A stretch of 64,000 bases of DNA. Source: Solirubrobacter taibaiensis. Its GTDB lineage: Bacteria; Actinomycetota; Thermoleophilia; Solirubrobacterales; Solirubrobacteraceae. Below, piece by piece: positions 16,207-23,578 of this stretch; within the stretch, counting starts at the first letter, position 1, and every line of letters starts with the position of its first letter. Below the pieces are notes generated by a model. That model saw only the letters and a list, made by a program, of their open reading frames with translations, did not search any database and had not been told where the DNA came from. A program made the position numbers and the translations under genes. The stretch lies in the NCBI GenBank assembly GCA_027587225.1, contig JAPDDQ010000033.1:27138-91137 (forward strand). Reading direction: 5' to 3'.

Positions 16207-16254
16207 GTGTCCAGCGTCCCGGATTCTGCAACCGGGTGAGCGTGAGGCGCGGCT

Positions 16255-16273
16255 TCACCCGCATCGGATGACG
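16255..16273 (+). promoter_or_regulatory. Regulon box copy 1 (TCACCCGCATCGGATGACG)
   Basis: Copy of the palindromic 19-mer found seven times between 16 and 37 kb. A -10-like GACGCT (16294-16299) begins after exactly 20 bases, and the ATG at 16307 follows seven bases later, so it should drive a leaderless mRNA of the 101-residue gene. Confidence 0.7.
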
Positions 16274-16306
16274 TGTGTCTCGCCGCGCTCAGGGACGCTC
16301 AGTCGC

Positions 16307-16612
16307 ATGGACCGGCCACATTTGTCGGACGCCACCCTCGCGGTGGCGAATGTCGTCTTCGAAGCCGCACGGATACCCGCCCACGCGGTTGAGCGGCTAC
16401 CCGGGATGTGCTTCCTGACGACCCAAGGGACCTACGTGCGGATGCGCTTGCGGTCCCGGGTGGAAGGGGTCATCGTCGACACGCTGACGGCGCCGGAGGT
16501 CTCCCGGGCGATCGACCGCGTGATCGCACGGGTGGCGCGGGACGTCGCCGCGCAATTGGACGCGCAGCGCGCAGCGCCGCCGGCGCCTCAGGAGTTCAAC
16601 GTCTCGACGTAG
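16307..16612 (+). CDS. Small hypothetical protein under the regulon box
   Basis: 101 residues from the ATG at 16307. An earlier ATG at 16268 lies inside the regulatory box and is unlikely. The protein has a mixed alpha/beta start (DATLAVANVVFEAARIP), a central GVIVDTLTAPEVSRAIDRVIARV helix and a short Ala/Pro-rich tail. There is no recognised domain or membrane segment. A regulon box and a well-spaced -10 element lie directly upstream, which groups it with the stress genes. Its 3' end overlaps the convergent gene by 25 bases. Confidence 0.6.
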   Translation: MDRPHLSDATLAVANVVFEAARIPAHAVERLPGMCFLTTQGTYVRMRLRSRVEGVIVDTLTAPEVSRAIDRVIARVARDVAAQLDAQRAAPPAPQEFNVST

Positions 16613-16995
16613 GTGTCGCCGAAGTAGTCGATGGATTCGGCGCGCCCCGCGCGCAGCGCGTCGGCGGCGCGCAGTTTGGCCGCCTCGTCTTCGCCGACCG
16701 CCACGCCGACGATGTAGTGACCGGCGCGGAGGTGCTCGGCGAACCGGCCTGCGTCTTCGGAGTCGTCGCCGAACACCGCTTGGAGCTTGCGCAGGAACTT
16801 GCCGCCGTGCCCGTGCTGTGCTCCGTCGACGTCGATGCGGGCCAAGCCCTCCTCGCCGTGGAGGACGTCGTAGTCGCCGGCTTCGAACCCGGAGCGTTCA
16901 AGGGCTTGGCGGGCGTCCGCGAACGTCGCGTCGTCGACGAGGATGCCGACGACTCGTCCGGTCGGATAGGGAAACGTGTCTGACTCAGTCGTCAC
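16588..16995 (-). CDS. Hypothetical protein, general-stress-like alpha/beta fold
   Basis: 135 residues, GTG start. Two short beta-alpha units (VVGILVDDATFADARQALERSGF and HYIVGVAVGEDEAAKLRAADAL) surround a loop with GEEGLARIDVDGAQHGHG. The look is that of small stress-associated actinobacterial proteins, but I do not recognise the family. Its start overlaps the stop of the PLDc_N/SHOCT gene by four bases, so it is the second gene of a two-gene operon controlled by the box at 17470-17488. Confidence 0.75.
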   Translation of the reverse strand: MTTESDTFPYPTGRVVGILVDDATFADARQALERSGFEAGDYDVLHGEEGLARIDVDGAQHGHGGKFLRKLQAVFGDDSEDAGRFAEHLRAGHYIVGVAVGEDEAAKLRAADALRAGRAESIDYFGDTYVETLNS

Positions 16996-17390
16996 GCGAG
17001 GGCCTTCGCCTTCAAGGTGTCGAACTCGGCCTGGGTGATCGTGCCGTCGTCGAGCAGCGCCTTGGCCTTGGTCAGCTCGCTCGCCGAGCCGCCGTTGGCG
17101 CCGGCGACCGACTGGACGTAGCCGGCGAACTGGGACTCGGACTGCTGGACGCGTTCACGCTGACGTTCGGCCATGCCGTCGCCGTTCACGATCAGGTAGA
17201 TGAGTGCGCCGAGGAACGGGACGAGGATCAGGAACGCGCACCAGATCGCCTTCTTGCCGCCCGAGGCGTCGTGGCGGCGGAAGATGTCGCTGAAGATCGC
17301 GATGACCATCCAGATCCACGCGACCCAGCAGAAGAAGATGATCATCGACCAGAACAGGTCAAGGAACGGGTAATCCGCGGCAAACAGCAT
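16992..17390 (-). CDS. PLDc_N-like membrane protein with C-terminal SHOCT domain
   Basis: 132 residues. Two transmembrane helices lie at about 8-35 (FWSMIIFFCWVAWIWMVIAIF) and 48-68 (AIWCAFLILVPFLGALIYLI), a PLDc_N-type arrangement. After a Gln/Glu-rich linker, residues 104-132 form a SHOCT motif (LTKAKALLDDGTITQAEFDTLKAKAL). Such small proteins are common in actinobacterial stress regulons; SHOCT is thought to mediate oligomerisation. First gene of a two-gene operon with a regulon box about 80 bases upstream. Confidence 0.88.
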   Translation of the reverse strand: MLFAADYPFLDLFWSMIIFFCWVAWIWMVIAIFSDIFRRHDASGGKKAIWCAFLILVPFLGALIYLIVNGDGMAERQRERVQQSESQFAGYVQSVAGANGGSASELTKAKALLDDGTITQAEFDTLKAKALA

Positions 17391-17469
17391 CGGTCGACCT
17401 CCGAAATGGGCTCGGAGCGCCCGGTGGCGCCCTTGACCCCGAACTACACCAGCGCGAGGGGTATCGGCG

Positions 17470-17488
17470 AATCATCCGGTTCGGGTGA
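17470..17488 (-). promoter_or_regulatory. Regulon box copy 2 (TCACCCGAACCGGATGATT, minus strand)
   Basis: Copy of the 19-mer oriented towards the PLDc_N/SHOCT operon, ending 79 bases from its ATG at 17390. Unlike the other copies, no clean NANNNT hexamer appears at 20-21 bases, although TAGTTC lies at 23. It is also close to the 3' end of the BrkB-holin gene on the same strand. Confidence 0.6.
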
Positions 17489-17506
17489 TCGTGTGGGCTC
17501 AGCCCA

Positions 17507-20359
17507 TCAGCTGACGACGATCGGCACTGCCGCTGCCGTGGGGGACTGCAAGCCGTTGCGCCACCCGGAGAGCACGCCGTGCACGGCCGCGGCGCCGATG
17601 ATCGCGCCGGGCGGCAAGGTCAGCGTCGGCGGGTAGAGGATGAACGGCCGCGTCTGCGCGCCACCGAGCCCGCCGTGGAAGCAGATCAGCTCCTCGAACG
17701 CGCAGCCCTCTTCGAGCGCGGGGTCGTAGAAGCTGCCGACCATGATGTCCGCGACGTGCGCGAACCCGTCCGTGCGACGCAGGTGCACCGCCGCGGTGGG
17801 GGAGAACGCCGCGAGCGGATCCTCGCCCTCGACGCGGTCCTCGTCGAGATAGCGCGTGCCGGCCGGGCCGAGCACCACCGCGCCGTGCTCGGCGGAACGC
17901 ACCAGCAGCCAGCCGATGTGCTCATGTGTCCGGAGCGCGTCGATCAGGTCGGGATGGCGCGCCTGGATGGCCTCCAAGGTCATCCGCTGCGGCGACTCCA
18001 TGAGGTAGACGAGCCCGAGGTTGCCTGACCCCAGCACCACGGCGTCTCGGCCGGCGAGGTCACCCGCGGCCTGCTGGTCGTCACGGCCCGTCGCCTCCTC
18101 GACGGCGTGGCCGACGACCGCTCGTTGCTCGTCACCGCCCGCGAACGCGGCGACACGGCCGCGCGACAGCGAGCGCTCGACGAGCTCGTCGAGCCCGTAG
18201 CCATGGCGTTGCTTGAAGGTCGCGCCCTGGGTCTGCCCGTGGTCGGAGAGCACGATGAGCTCGTACGGGCGCGGGGCGTACTTGCGCGCGCGCTCGAGCC
18301 GTGCGAACTGCTGGTCGAGCTTGCGCAGCGCCTCGAAGGTGTCCGCGCGCTCGAGCCCGGAGTGGTGGGCGACCTCGTCGTAGCTCGCGAACGTCGCGTA
18401 CACCGCCGGCCGCCCGCGCAGCATGTCCGTGAGGACGCTGTAGACGATCAGGTCGCGGATGAACACGCACATCGCGCCGCGGAGGAACGGATAGCTGCCG
18501 CCGCGGTGCCCGCGTGGGCGGACGTCGCGCCGCTTCTGGCGCGCGGCGGCGGTCCACTCCAGGACGACCTCCCAGAGGTAGAGGACCAGCAGGCGGGTGA
18601 CGTTGAAGCCGTTGGCGAGGAAGGCGCGGTAGCCGGGGTTGGCGCGCTTCTCGGCGTCGATCCGGCTGACCGTGAGGATCGCGTCCTCCGCCTCGCCGGA
18701 GAGCAGGTTGCCGCGGCTCGCGCCCCCGTCGCGCAGCAGGCCGATCCCTGTGGCGTGCCGGCGCTCGATCTCGGCGCAGTCCGCGGCGGACGAGCAGACG
18801 ACCATCCGGCCGTGCTCCTTCTCGACCCACCGGAACGCGCAGATGTCCTCGTTGGAGCCGAGCAGGATCCCCGCCTGGCTGGCTCCCGTCTGCGAGGACA
18901 GGTCCGTCTCCCACTCCGCGAGCTGGTAGCCGTGGTCGGCGATCCAGCGCGCCATCGTCGGTGCGCTGCCGTCGCGCAACGCGCGCTGGAGCACGGGCAG
19001 CGCGAGGCCGTCGATCTCCAGGAACACGAGGCCCGGCACATCGGTGCGCGGGATGCTGCCGAGCCGCTTGGCGATCCGGCGGGTCACCTTCAGCTGGTAC
19101 TCGTCGTCGTCGTTGGTCCCGGCGATCACCTGCGCCGCGACGCCGACGATCGCCATCACCACCGCCATCAGGAGCGCGTCGCCGAACCCGTCGACCCGCA
19201 ACCAGTCGGGGAAGACGGCGTCGACGAGCAGCAGCAGCCCGGCGTCGACCAGCAGGATGCCGATGAAGCCGATCGCGACCATGAACGGGAGTCGCAGCGC
19301 CGCCAGCACCGGCGGCACGACCGTGTTCAGGAGGGCGAGTGAGAGCGCGACGAGCAAGCCCGCGCCGCGCTGCTCGAGGGCGACGCCGGGGACCAGCGCC
19401 GCGGCCACATACACCGACGCGGTCAGGATCGCCAACGACACCACGAGGCGGAGGAGCCCGATCCGTGGCGCCACCGGCGTCCAGGTGACCGGCTCGCCGT
19501 AGCTCGAGGTCATGGGCGCAGCCTGCGCTCGCCGGCCGTGTCGCGCATCATCCGCTTCGGGTGAGGCCAGCACCTCGGCGCCGAAGAGCACGATCGCCGC
19601 CGCCGCGTAGAGCAGGGCCAACAGCGCGAGCAGCGCACCCAGCGGCCCGTAGATGGTGTCCAGGCCGGCGACGTTGACGAGGTAGAACGCGTAGCCGGCC
19701 AGCCCGGCGTCGATCGCGACCGCCGCGACCAACGCCACGCGCCACACGTCCTTGAACGCGAGCGCCGCCGGTGCGCCCAGCCGGTAGACGAGCACCAGCG
19801 CGGCGAACGTGGCGGCGCCGATGACGGTCAAGTCCGCCGCACGCGCGATCGCATCGGCCGCGTCGCCGAGCCCCAGCGCGGCGCTGAGATCGACCCCGGC
19901 CTGGACGGCGATCTGGGCCGCCAGCGAGAGCAGGAAGACCGCCAGGACGAGCGCGGCGAGAGCACCGAGCACCGCGACATCGCGCAGCTTCGCGCGTACG
20001 AACGCCGGACGCAGGTCGGTGTCCCACACGACCCCGAGGGCGACGCGCAGCGAACGCGTCATCCCGCTGGCCGTCCACAGCAGCGTCACGAACGCCACCA
20101 GCCCGGTCAGTGACGTGAGTGCGCCGGCGTTCGCGAGCTCCTGCTCGACGCTGCTCTCGACGGTGGTGCCCGGGAACGCTCCCAGCAGCCATTCGACGAA
20201 GGCGACCCGAGCCGTGTGCGGGAGCACCGCGTCGAGCACCGCCGTCAGCAGCGCGATCGACGGGACGAGCGAGAACAGGACCCGGTACGCGATCGCCGCG
20301 GCGAGCTCACCGCACGCGTGCCGGGAGTACGCCGCGGCGACCGCACGCAGCCGCCGCAT
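17507..20359 (-). CDS. Three-domain fusion: YihY/BrkB membrane protein, phage-holin-4-like membrane domain, alkaline-phosphatase-like domain
   Basis: The frame runs uninterrupted for 950 residues from the ATG at 20359. Residues about 1-275 are a YihY/virulence-factor-BrkB-like membrane domain (six or so helices; HACGELAAAIAYRVLFSLVPSIALL near the start). About 290-420 form a four-helix Phage_holin_4-type domain. The rest is a type I phosphodiesterase/alkaline-phosphatase fold (VPGLVFLEIDGLALPVLQRAL; SYDEVAHHSG; IVLSDHGQTQGATF). Holin-phosphatase proteins of about 670-700 residues occur alone elsewhere. Here Met283 (ATG at 19513) has its own regulon box and -10 element, so a separate 668-residue holin-phosphatase is very likely also made (or is the only form). 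The substrate of the phosphatase domain is unknown; the name holin does not imply phage origin. Confidence 0.85.
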   Translation of the reverse strand: MRRLRAVAAAYSRHACGELAAAIAYRVLFSLVPSIALLTAVLDAVLPHTARVAFVEWLLGAFPGTTVESSVEQELANAGALTSLTGLVAFVTLLWTASGMTRSLRVALGVVWDTDLRPAFVRAKLRDVAVLGALAALVLAVFLLSLAAQIAVQAGVDLSAALGLGDAADAIARAADLTVIGAATFAALVLVYRLGAPAALAFKDVWRVALVAAVAIDAGLAGYAFYLVNVAGLDTIYGPLGALLALLALLYAAAAIVLFGAEVLASPEADDARHGRRAQAAPMTSSYGEPVTWTPVAPRIGLLRLVVSLAILTASVYVAAALVPGVALEQRGAGLLVALSLALLNTVVPPVLAALRLPFMVAIGFIGILLVDAGLLLLVDAVFPDWLRVDGFGDALLMAVVMAIVGVAAQVIAGTNDDDEYQLKVTRRIAKRLGSIPRTDVPGLVFLEIDGLALPVLQRALRDGSAPTMARWIADHGYQLAEWETDLSSQTGASQAGILLGSNEDICAFRWVEKEHGRMVVCSSAADCAEIERRHATGIGLLRDGGASRGNLLSGEAEDAILTVSRIDAEKRANPGYRAFLANGFNVTRLLVLYLWEVVLEWTAAARQKRRDVRPRGHRGGSYPFLRGAMCVFIRDLIVYSVLTDMLRGRPAVYATFASYDEVAHHSGLERADTFEALRKLDQQFARLERARKYAPRPYELIVLSDHGQTQGATFKQRHGYGLDELVERSLSRGRVAAFAGGDEQRAVVGHAVEEATGRDDQQAAGDLAGRDAVVLGSGNLGLVYLMESPQRMTLEAIQARHPDLIDALRTHEHIGWLLVRSAEHGAVVLGPAGTRYLDEDRVEGEDPLAAFSPTAAVHLRRTDGFAHVADIMVGSFYDPALEEGCAFEELICFHGGLGGAQTRPFILYPPTLTLPPGAIIGAAAVHGVLSGWRNGLQSPTAAAVPIVVS
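19546..19564 (-). promoter_or_regulatory. Regulon box copy 3 inside the BrkB-holin reading frame
   Basis: TCACCCGAAGCGGATGATG on the minus strand. A -10-like CAGGCT (19525-19520) begins after exactly 20 bases and the ATG at 19513 follows after six. This places a leaderless promoter precisely at the holin-phosphatase junction within the long frame. Confidence 0.7.
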
Positions 20360-20361
20360 GG

Positions 20362-20445
20362 TTAGCCGGGGTGGTCGCCCGCCCGTCGTTCGATCTGGGC
20401 GGCGGTTCGCGCGTCGGGATCTGCCACCGCGATCAGGGTGCTCAT
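20362..20445 (-). CDS. 27-residue ORF resembling the N-terminus of DUF1269 proteins (remnant or leader)
   Basis: ATG at 20445 with a strong GGAGGAGG site upstream; stop TAA two bases before the BrkB ATG. The sequence starts MSTLIAVADPDARTA, very like MGTLVAIAYPDVATA at the start of the DUF1269 protein at 28013-28510. It may be the 5' remnant of a DUF1269 gene whose body was lost, now acting as a translated leader that couples ribosomes to BrkB. A divergent reading of the box at 20506-20524, with GAGACT (20483-20478) as -10, could drive it. Confidence 0.45.
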   Translation of the reverse strand: MSTLIAVADPDARTAAQIERRAGDHPG

Positions 20446-20505
20446 GGCTGTCGCCTCCTCCTCCGTCGGTCGCCGCCAGTCTCGTGGCGTCGCCCGGCCC
20501 GTTCC

Positions 20506-20524
20506 TCACCCGGATCGGGTGATG
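20506..20524. promoter_or_regulatory. Regulon box copy 4, apparently bidirectional
   Basis: TCACCCGGATCGGGTGATG. To the right, GATCCT (20545-20550) starts after exactly 20 bases and leads to the gene at 20580. To the left, GAGACT (minus strand, 20483-20478) lies at the matching distance from the palindrome core and leads to the 27-codon ORF and BrkB. The core is a near-perfect palindrome, which suits divergent activation. Confidence 0.7.
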
Positions 20525-20579
20525 GCCTGCCGCCGCGCGCGGGCGATCCTCGGGCTTCCCTCGCGAAGGAGACGACGGC

Positions 20580-21191
20580 ATGTTCTCGACACGAATCCCA
20601 GGCAGCGGCGCGTGGCAGCTCGCCCGCCGCGTGGAACGCGGCACCCGCCGCCGGGTGATCGATCACGGCGCGCGCGCGACGCTCGCGGGCATCGACCTCG
20701 TGCTCGCTTCGCCCTACGCGGAAGAGGCGGTGCAGCGGGTCATCGACAGCGCGCTCGCCGAGCGCGCCGTCGCGCGGGCGCTGAGCGGCCAGCTCGTCGA
20801 GGTCGTCGGTGCCGACATGGTGCGCTACCGGGTCGTGGAACGGATGTTCGAAGGGCCGGCGCTCGAACGCATCGTCGAGCAGGCGCTCGAAAGCCCCGGC
20901 GCGGCGCGGATGCTGACCCGGGTCGTCGAGAGCTCGGTCGTCGAGGACGCGACGACGCGGACCGTCGAGGACATCATCGACCGCCTGCGTCAGAGCCCCG
21001 CGTTGTGGGCGCTGGTCGACGAGGTCGCGCAGAGCCCGGCGGTCTTGGACGCGATCGCCCAGCAGAGCGCCGGGCTCGCCGACCAGGTCGGCGACGAGTT
21101 GCGTGAGCGCTCGCGTCACGCCGACGATCGGCTCGAGCACGCCGCGTGGCGGCTGTTCCACCGCCGGCCCGCGGGTCAGTTGTCGACATGA
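20580..21191 (+). CDS. Hypothetical helical protein co-transcribed with an RDD gene
   Basis: 203 residues, ATG with AAGGAG upstream. It is almost entirely alpha-helical, with repeated short units (AVQRVIDSALAERAVARAL; ALERIVEQALESPGAARML; SPALWALVDEVAQSPAVLDAIAQQSAGLADQV). Similar units are found next to or fused with RDD membrane domains in other actinobacteria, and here the stop overlaps the start of the RDD gene by four bases. No enzymatic motif. Probably a cytoplasmic partner of the RDD protein; regulated by the box at 20506-20524. Confidence 0.8.
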   Translation: MFSTRIPGSGAWQLARRVERGTRRRVIDHGARATLAGIDLVLASPYAEEAVQRVIDSALAERAVARALSGQLVEVVGADMVRYRVVERMFEGPALERIVEQALESPGAARMLTRVVESSVVEDATTRTVEDIIDRLRQSPALWALVDEVAQSPAVLDAIAQQSAGLADQVGDELRERSRHADDRLEHAAWRLFHRRPAGQLST

Positions 21192-21694
21192 CCGACCCGG
21201 GCAGCGCACCGCCGAGCTACGCCGGCCTCGCGACACGGACGTTGGCGTTCGCCGTCGACGCCGCCGTGATCAACGTCGTGGCGTGGTTCGTCGGCGTCGT
21301 GTTCGCGCTCGCGCTGTCGCTGCTGTCGCTGCCCGACGAGCTGATGTCCGTCCTGGCGGCGGTCGCCGCAGTCGCCGCGCTGCTGTGGACGTTCTCCTAC
21401 TTCGTGTTCTTCTGGTCGGGCAACGGTCAGACGCCGGGCAATCGGCTGATCGGGATCACGGTGCGCGACGCTACGTCGCTCAGCCCCCTGCCCGCGCGGC
21501 GGGCCGCGCTGCGGCTCGTGTTGCTGCCGCTGTCGGCCCTGCCGCTGTGCGCCGGGTTCCTGTTGATCCTGTTCGATGGGCGGCGGCGCGCGCTCCACGA
21601 CCGGCTCGCCCGCACCGTGGTGATCTACGTCTCTGTGGAGCGACCACGGAGAGCGGCTGCCCGCGAGGCGCCGGAGGAGCTCGCGCGGGTGTAA
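21188..21694 (+). CDS. RDD family membrane protein
   Basis: 168 residues from the ATG at 21188 (ATGA overlap with the preceding gene). An RDD domain spans about 10-150: YAGLATRTLAFAVDAAVIN at the first helix (the Arg and Asp of the family name), a second helical pair, GNGQTPGNRLIGITV, and a final helix followed by GRRRALHDRLARTVVI. RDD proteins are small membrane proteins, some of which move Na+/H+ or osmolytes. The function here is not defined. Confidence 0.88.
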   Translation: MTDPGSAPPSYAGLATRTLAFAVDAAVINVVAWFVGVVFALALSLLSLPDELMSVLAAVAAVAALLWTFSYFVFFWSGNGQTPGNRLIGITVRDATSLSPLPARRAALRLVLLPLSALPLCAGFLLILFDGRRRALHDRLARTVVIYVSVERPRRAAAREAPEELARV

Positions 21695-21707
21695 CCGCGT
21701 GGGTCCT

Positions 21708-21726
21708 TCACCCGAATCAGGCGATG
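21708..21726 (+). promoter_or_regulatory. Regulon box copy 5 (TCACCCGAATCAGGCGATG)
   Basis: The -10 hexamer TAGCGT (21747-21752) starts after exactly 20 bases and ends six bases before the ATG at 21759, giving a leaderless usp mRNA. This copy has two changes in the right half-site. Confidence 0.7.
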
Positions 21727-21758
21727 CGCACGCCGGCGCCCGGGCTTAGCGTCGGCGC

Positions 21759-22724
21759 ATGAGGACACGTGATCAGACCCACCGCGCACCGGTCCTCGCG
21801 GCGTACTCGCCCGACACCGGTGCGCGCGAACCAGTCGAGTTCGGCGTGGCGGCGAGCCGCGTCACCGGCGCGCCGCTCGTGATCGTCGTCGTGGTCGACT
21901 CCGGCGCGCAGTCCGTACGACCCCTCACGGACAAGGAGTCGGTCCCGACGAGCATCGCCGATGCGGTCAAGCACCTCGAAGGCGAGCTCGCCGACCGCGG
22001 CGTGGCCGCCGAGGTGCGGACGTTCGAAGACTCCACCGCCGCCCGCGGGCTGGCGCGCGCGATCGACGAGTGCGGCCCCGAGCTTGTCGTCCTCGGCACC
22101 ACGAGCCGTGGCGCGAAGGGCGCGCTGCTGCTCGGCACCACGGCCGAGCGGGTCATCCACCTCAGCCCGTGCCCGGTGGCCGTCGTCCCGCACGGCTATC
22201 AGCGTCCGGAGGGCGGGGTCAAGGTGGTCGGCGCCGCATACACGCCCAAGCCCGAGGCCGAGGACGCGCTCGTCGCGGCGATCACGTTGGCCCGGAGCGG
22301 CGGCGTCGAGCTGCGCGTGCTCACCGTCCTCGACCCCAAGTTCGCGCAGGAGGAAGCCCACGGGCTCATGGCCGAGCACCGCCGTGAGGTCGGGACGGAC
22401 GCCAAGCTCGCCAGCCGCGTGCGGTACGACCTCGAGACGCAGACGAAAGCGCGTGTGACCGAGCTGGCGGGAGACCTGCCCGCCACGGTCGACGTGATCA
22501 CCGACGAGCCGGTGCGCGCGCTCGTCGCCGCCTCCGCGCACGTGGACCTGCTCGTCATGGGCTCGCGCGCGCTCGGGACACGGCGGGCCGTGATCCTCGG
22601 CAGCGTCTCTCGAAAAGTCATCGACGAGTCCTCGTGCCCGGTCATCGTAATCCCGCGGGACACCACGGCCAAGCGCGACGAGCTGCTGGCCGACGTCGAG
22701 GAACACGCGCCGCAAGCCGGGTGA
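21759..22724 (+). CDS. Tandem-domain universal stress protein
   Basis: 321 residues with two Usp domains. The first spans about 10-145 with the nucleotide-binding GTTSRGAKGALLLGTTAERV motif; the second about 150-310 with GSRALGTRRAVILGSVSRKV. Both match the G-x2-G-x9-G(S/T) ATP-binding pattern. Tandem Usp proteins are hallmark members of dormancy and hypoxia regulons in actinobacteria. The upstream regulon box and -10 spacing support induced, leaderless expression. A strong bidirectional hairpin follows. Confidence 0.93.
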   Translation: MRTRDQTHRAPVLAAYSPDTGAREPVEFGVAASRVTGAPLVIVVVVDSGAQSVRPLTDKESVPTSIADAVKHLEGELADRGVAAEVRTFEDSTAARGLARAIDECGPELVVLGTTSRGAKGALLLGTTAERVIHLSPCPVAVVPHGYQRPEGGVKVVGAAYTPKPEAEDALVAAITLARSGGVELRVLTVLDPKFAQEEAHGLMAEHRREVGTDAKLASRVRYDLETQTKARVTELAGDLPATVDVITDEPVRALVAASAHVDLLVMGSRALGTRRAVILGSVSRKVIDESSCPVIVIPRDTTAKRDELLADVEEHAPQAG

Positions 22725-22732
22725 GCGCGGGC

Positions 22733-22759
22733 GGCCTCCGGCCGGTCCGGCCGGAGGCC
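22733..22759. terminator. Perfect 13-bp hairpin, bidirectional terminator
   Basis: GGCCTCCGGCCGG (22733-22745) and CCGGCCGGAGGCC (22747-22759) are exactly complementary around a single T, so the real loop will be a few bases larger. An outer GTGAGC/GCTCAC pair (22721-22726 and 22768-22773) extends the structure. It lies between the convergent Usp and DUF7144-like genes. Confidence 0.75.
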
Positions 22760-22769
22760 ACCGGCGGGC

Positions 22770-23168
22770 TCACTCGAAGTCTTCGATGTGGGTCGTGAGC
22801 GCCCAGATGATCAGCCCGTCGACGACGATGGCGGCGATCGCCCAGGCGGGGTAGGCCCCGATCCACATCAGCTGCGTGAACGCGTTGAGCACGGCGATCC
22901 CGACCGCGAAGACGAAGCTGAACGTCCTGCGGGCGAGCAACGCCAGGCCCGTCAGCAGCTGGAACGCCCCGGAGACCAGCCACCAGACGCCCCAGGCGGC
23001 GAGATCACCGAACAGCAACTCGTCGGCGAGGAAGTAGTCGTCGTTGACCAGGGCAACGACGCCGTCGAGCAGATTGACCGCGCCGACGACGATGAACAGG
23101 ACGCCGGCGAAGGTCACCCACCCGCTGCGGGTCTTCGTGGGGTGGGGCGACACGGGTGACGCGGTCAT
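22770..23168 (-). CDS. DUF7144-like four-helix membrane protein (paralogue 1)
   Basis: 132 residues from the ATG at 23168, with GAGGAG upstream. Four transmembrane helices: GWVTFAGVLFIVVGAVNLLDGVVALV, LAAWGVWWLVSGAFQLLTGLALL, FSFVFAVGIAVLNAFTQLMWI and PAWAIAAIVVDGLIIWAL. The conserved GW..FAG.L....G..N...G start and P.W....I..D..I..AL end match the DUF7144 type. A paralogue lies at 29405-29839. No known activity; found with stress genes. Confidence 0.85.
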   Translation of the reverse strand: MTASPVSPHPTKTRSGWVTFAGVLFIVVGAVNLLDGVVALVNDDYFLADELLFGDLAAWGVWWLVSGAFQLLTGLALLARRTFSFVFAVGIAVLNAFTQLMWIGAYPAWAIAAIVVDGLIIWALTTHIEDFE

Positions 23169-23197
23169 GCGGCTCCTCTCGTGGGGTGGTTGAGCGC

Positions 23198-23578
23198 TCA
23201 GCGGCGCCGGTGGGCGACCCAGAGGCCGCGGAGCAGACGCGGGGTGAGCCACTGCTTGTGGACGAGCGCCGCCGCGCCGCACGCGCGCGCCAACGGCGCC
23301 AGCGCGTGCGTGTCCACGGTGGTCGCCAGCACGACCACCCGGGTGCGGTCGGCGGCCCGCAGGCGGTCCGCGAGCTCCATCCCGTCCATGCCCGGCATGC
23401 GCACGTCGACGATGACCATGTCCGGGTCCAGCTCGGCGGCGTCGCGCAGCGCCGAGGCACCATCCCGCGCCTGACCCACCAGTTCGAACCCCGGGGTACA
23501 GGCGACGACCGCGCGCGTCGCCTCGCCGAAGGCCGGCTGGTCGTCGACCGTCATCAGCCGAACCGGGCGCACGGTCAT
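23198..23578 (-). CDS. Receiver-domain-only response regulator
   Basis: 126 residues: a NarL-type receiver (DDQ at 12-14, phospho-acceptor Asp58 in VIVDVRMPG, Lys in LVHKQWL) that ends right after the receiver. The usual linker and LuxR helix-turn-helix are missing. Its ATG overlaps the stop of the MFS transporter by four bases, so it is the last gene of an ATPase-MFS-REC operon. It could act as a phosphate sink or through protein contacts, or it could be a truncated regulator. Confidence 0.85.
   Translation of the reverse strand: MTVRPVRLMTVDDQPAFGEATRAVVACTPGFELVGQARDGASALRDAAELDPDMVIVDVRMPGMDGMELADRLRAADRTRVVVLATTVDTHALAPLARACGAAALVHKQWLTPRLLRGLWVAHRRR

Noticed and set aside
19130..19520. 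Holin annotation as a sign of prophage
   Set aside because: The Phage_holin_4-type domain is joined to a phosphatase and sits in a stress island; no other phage genes are present.
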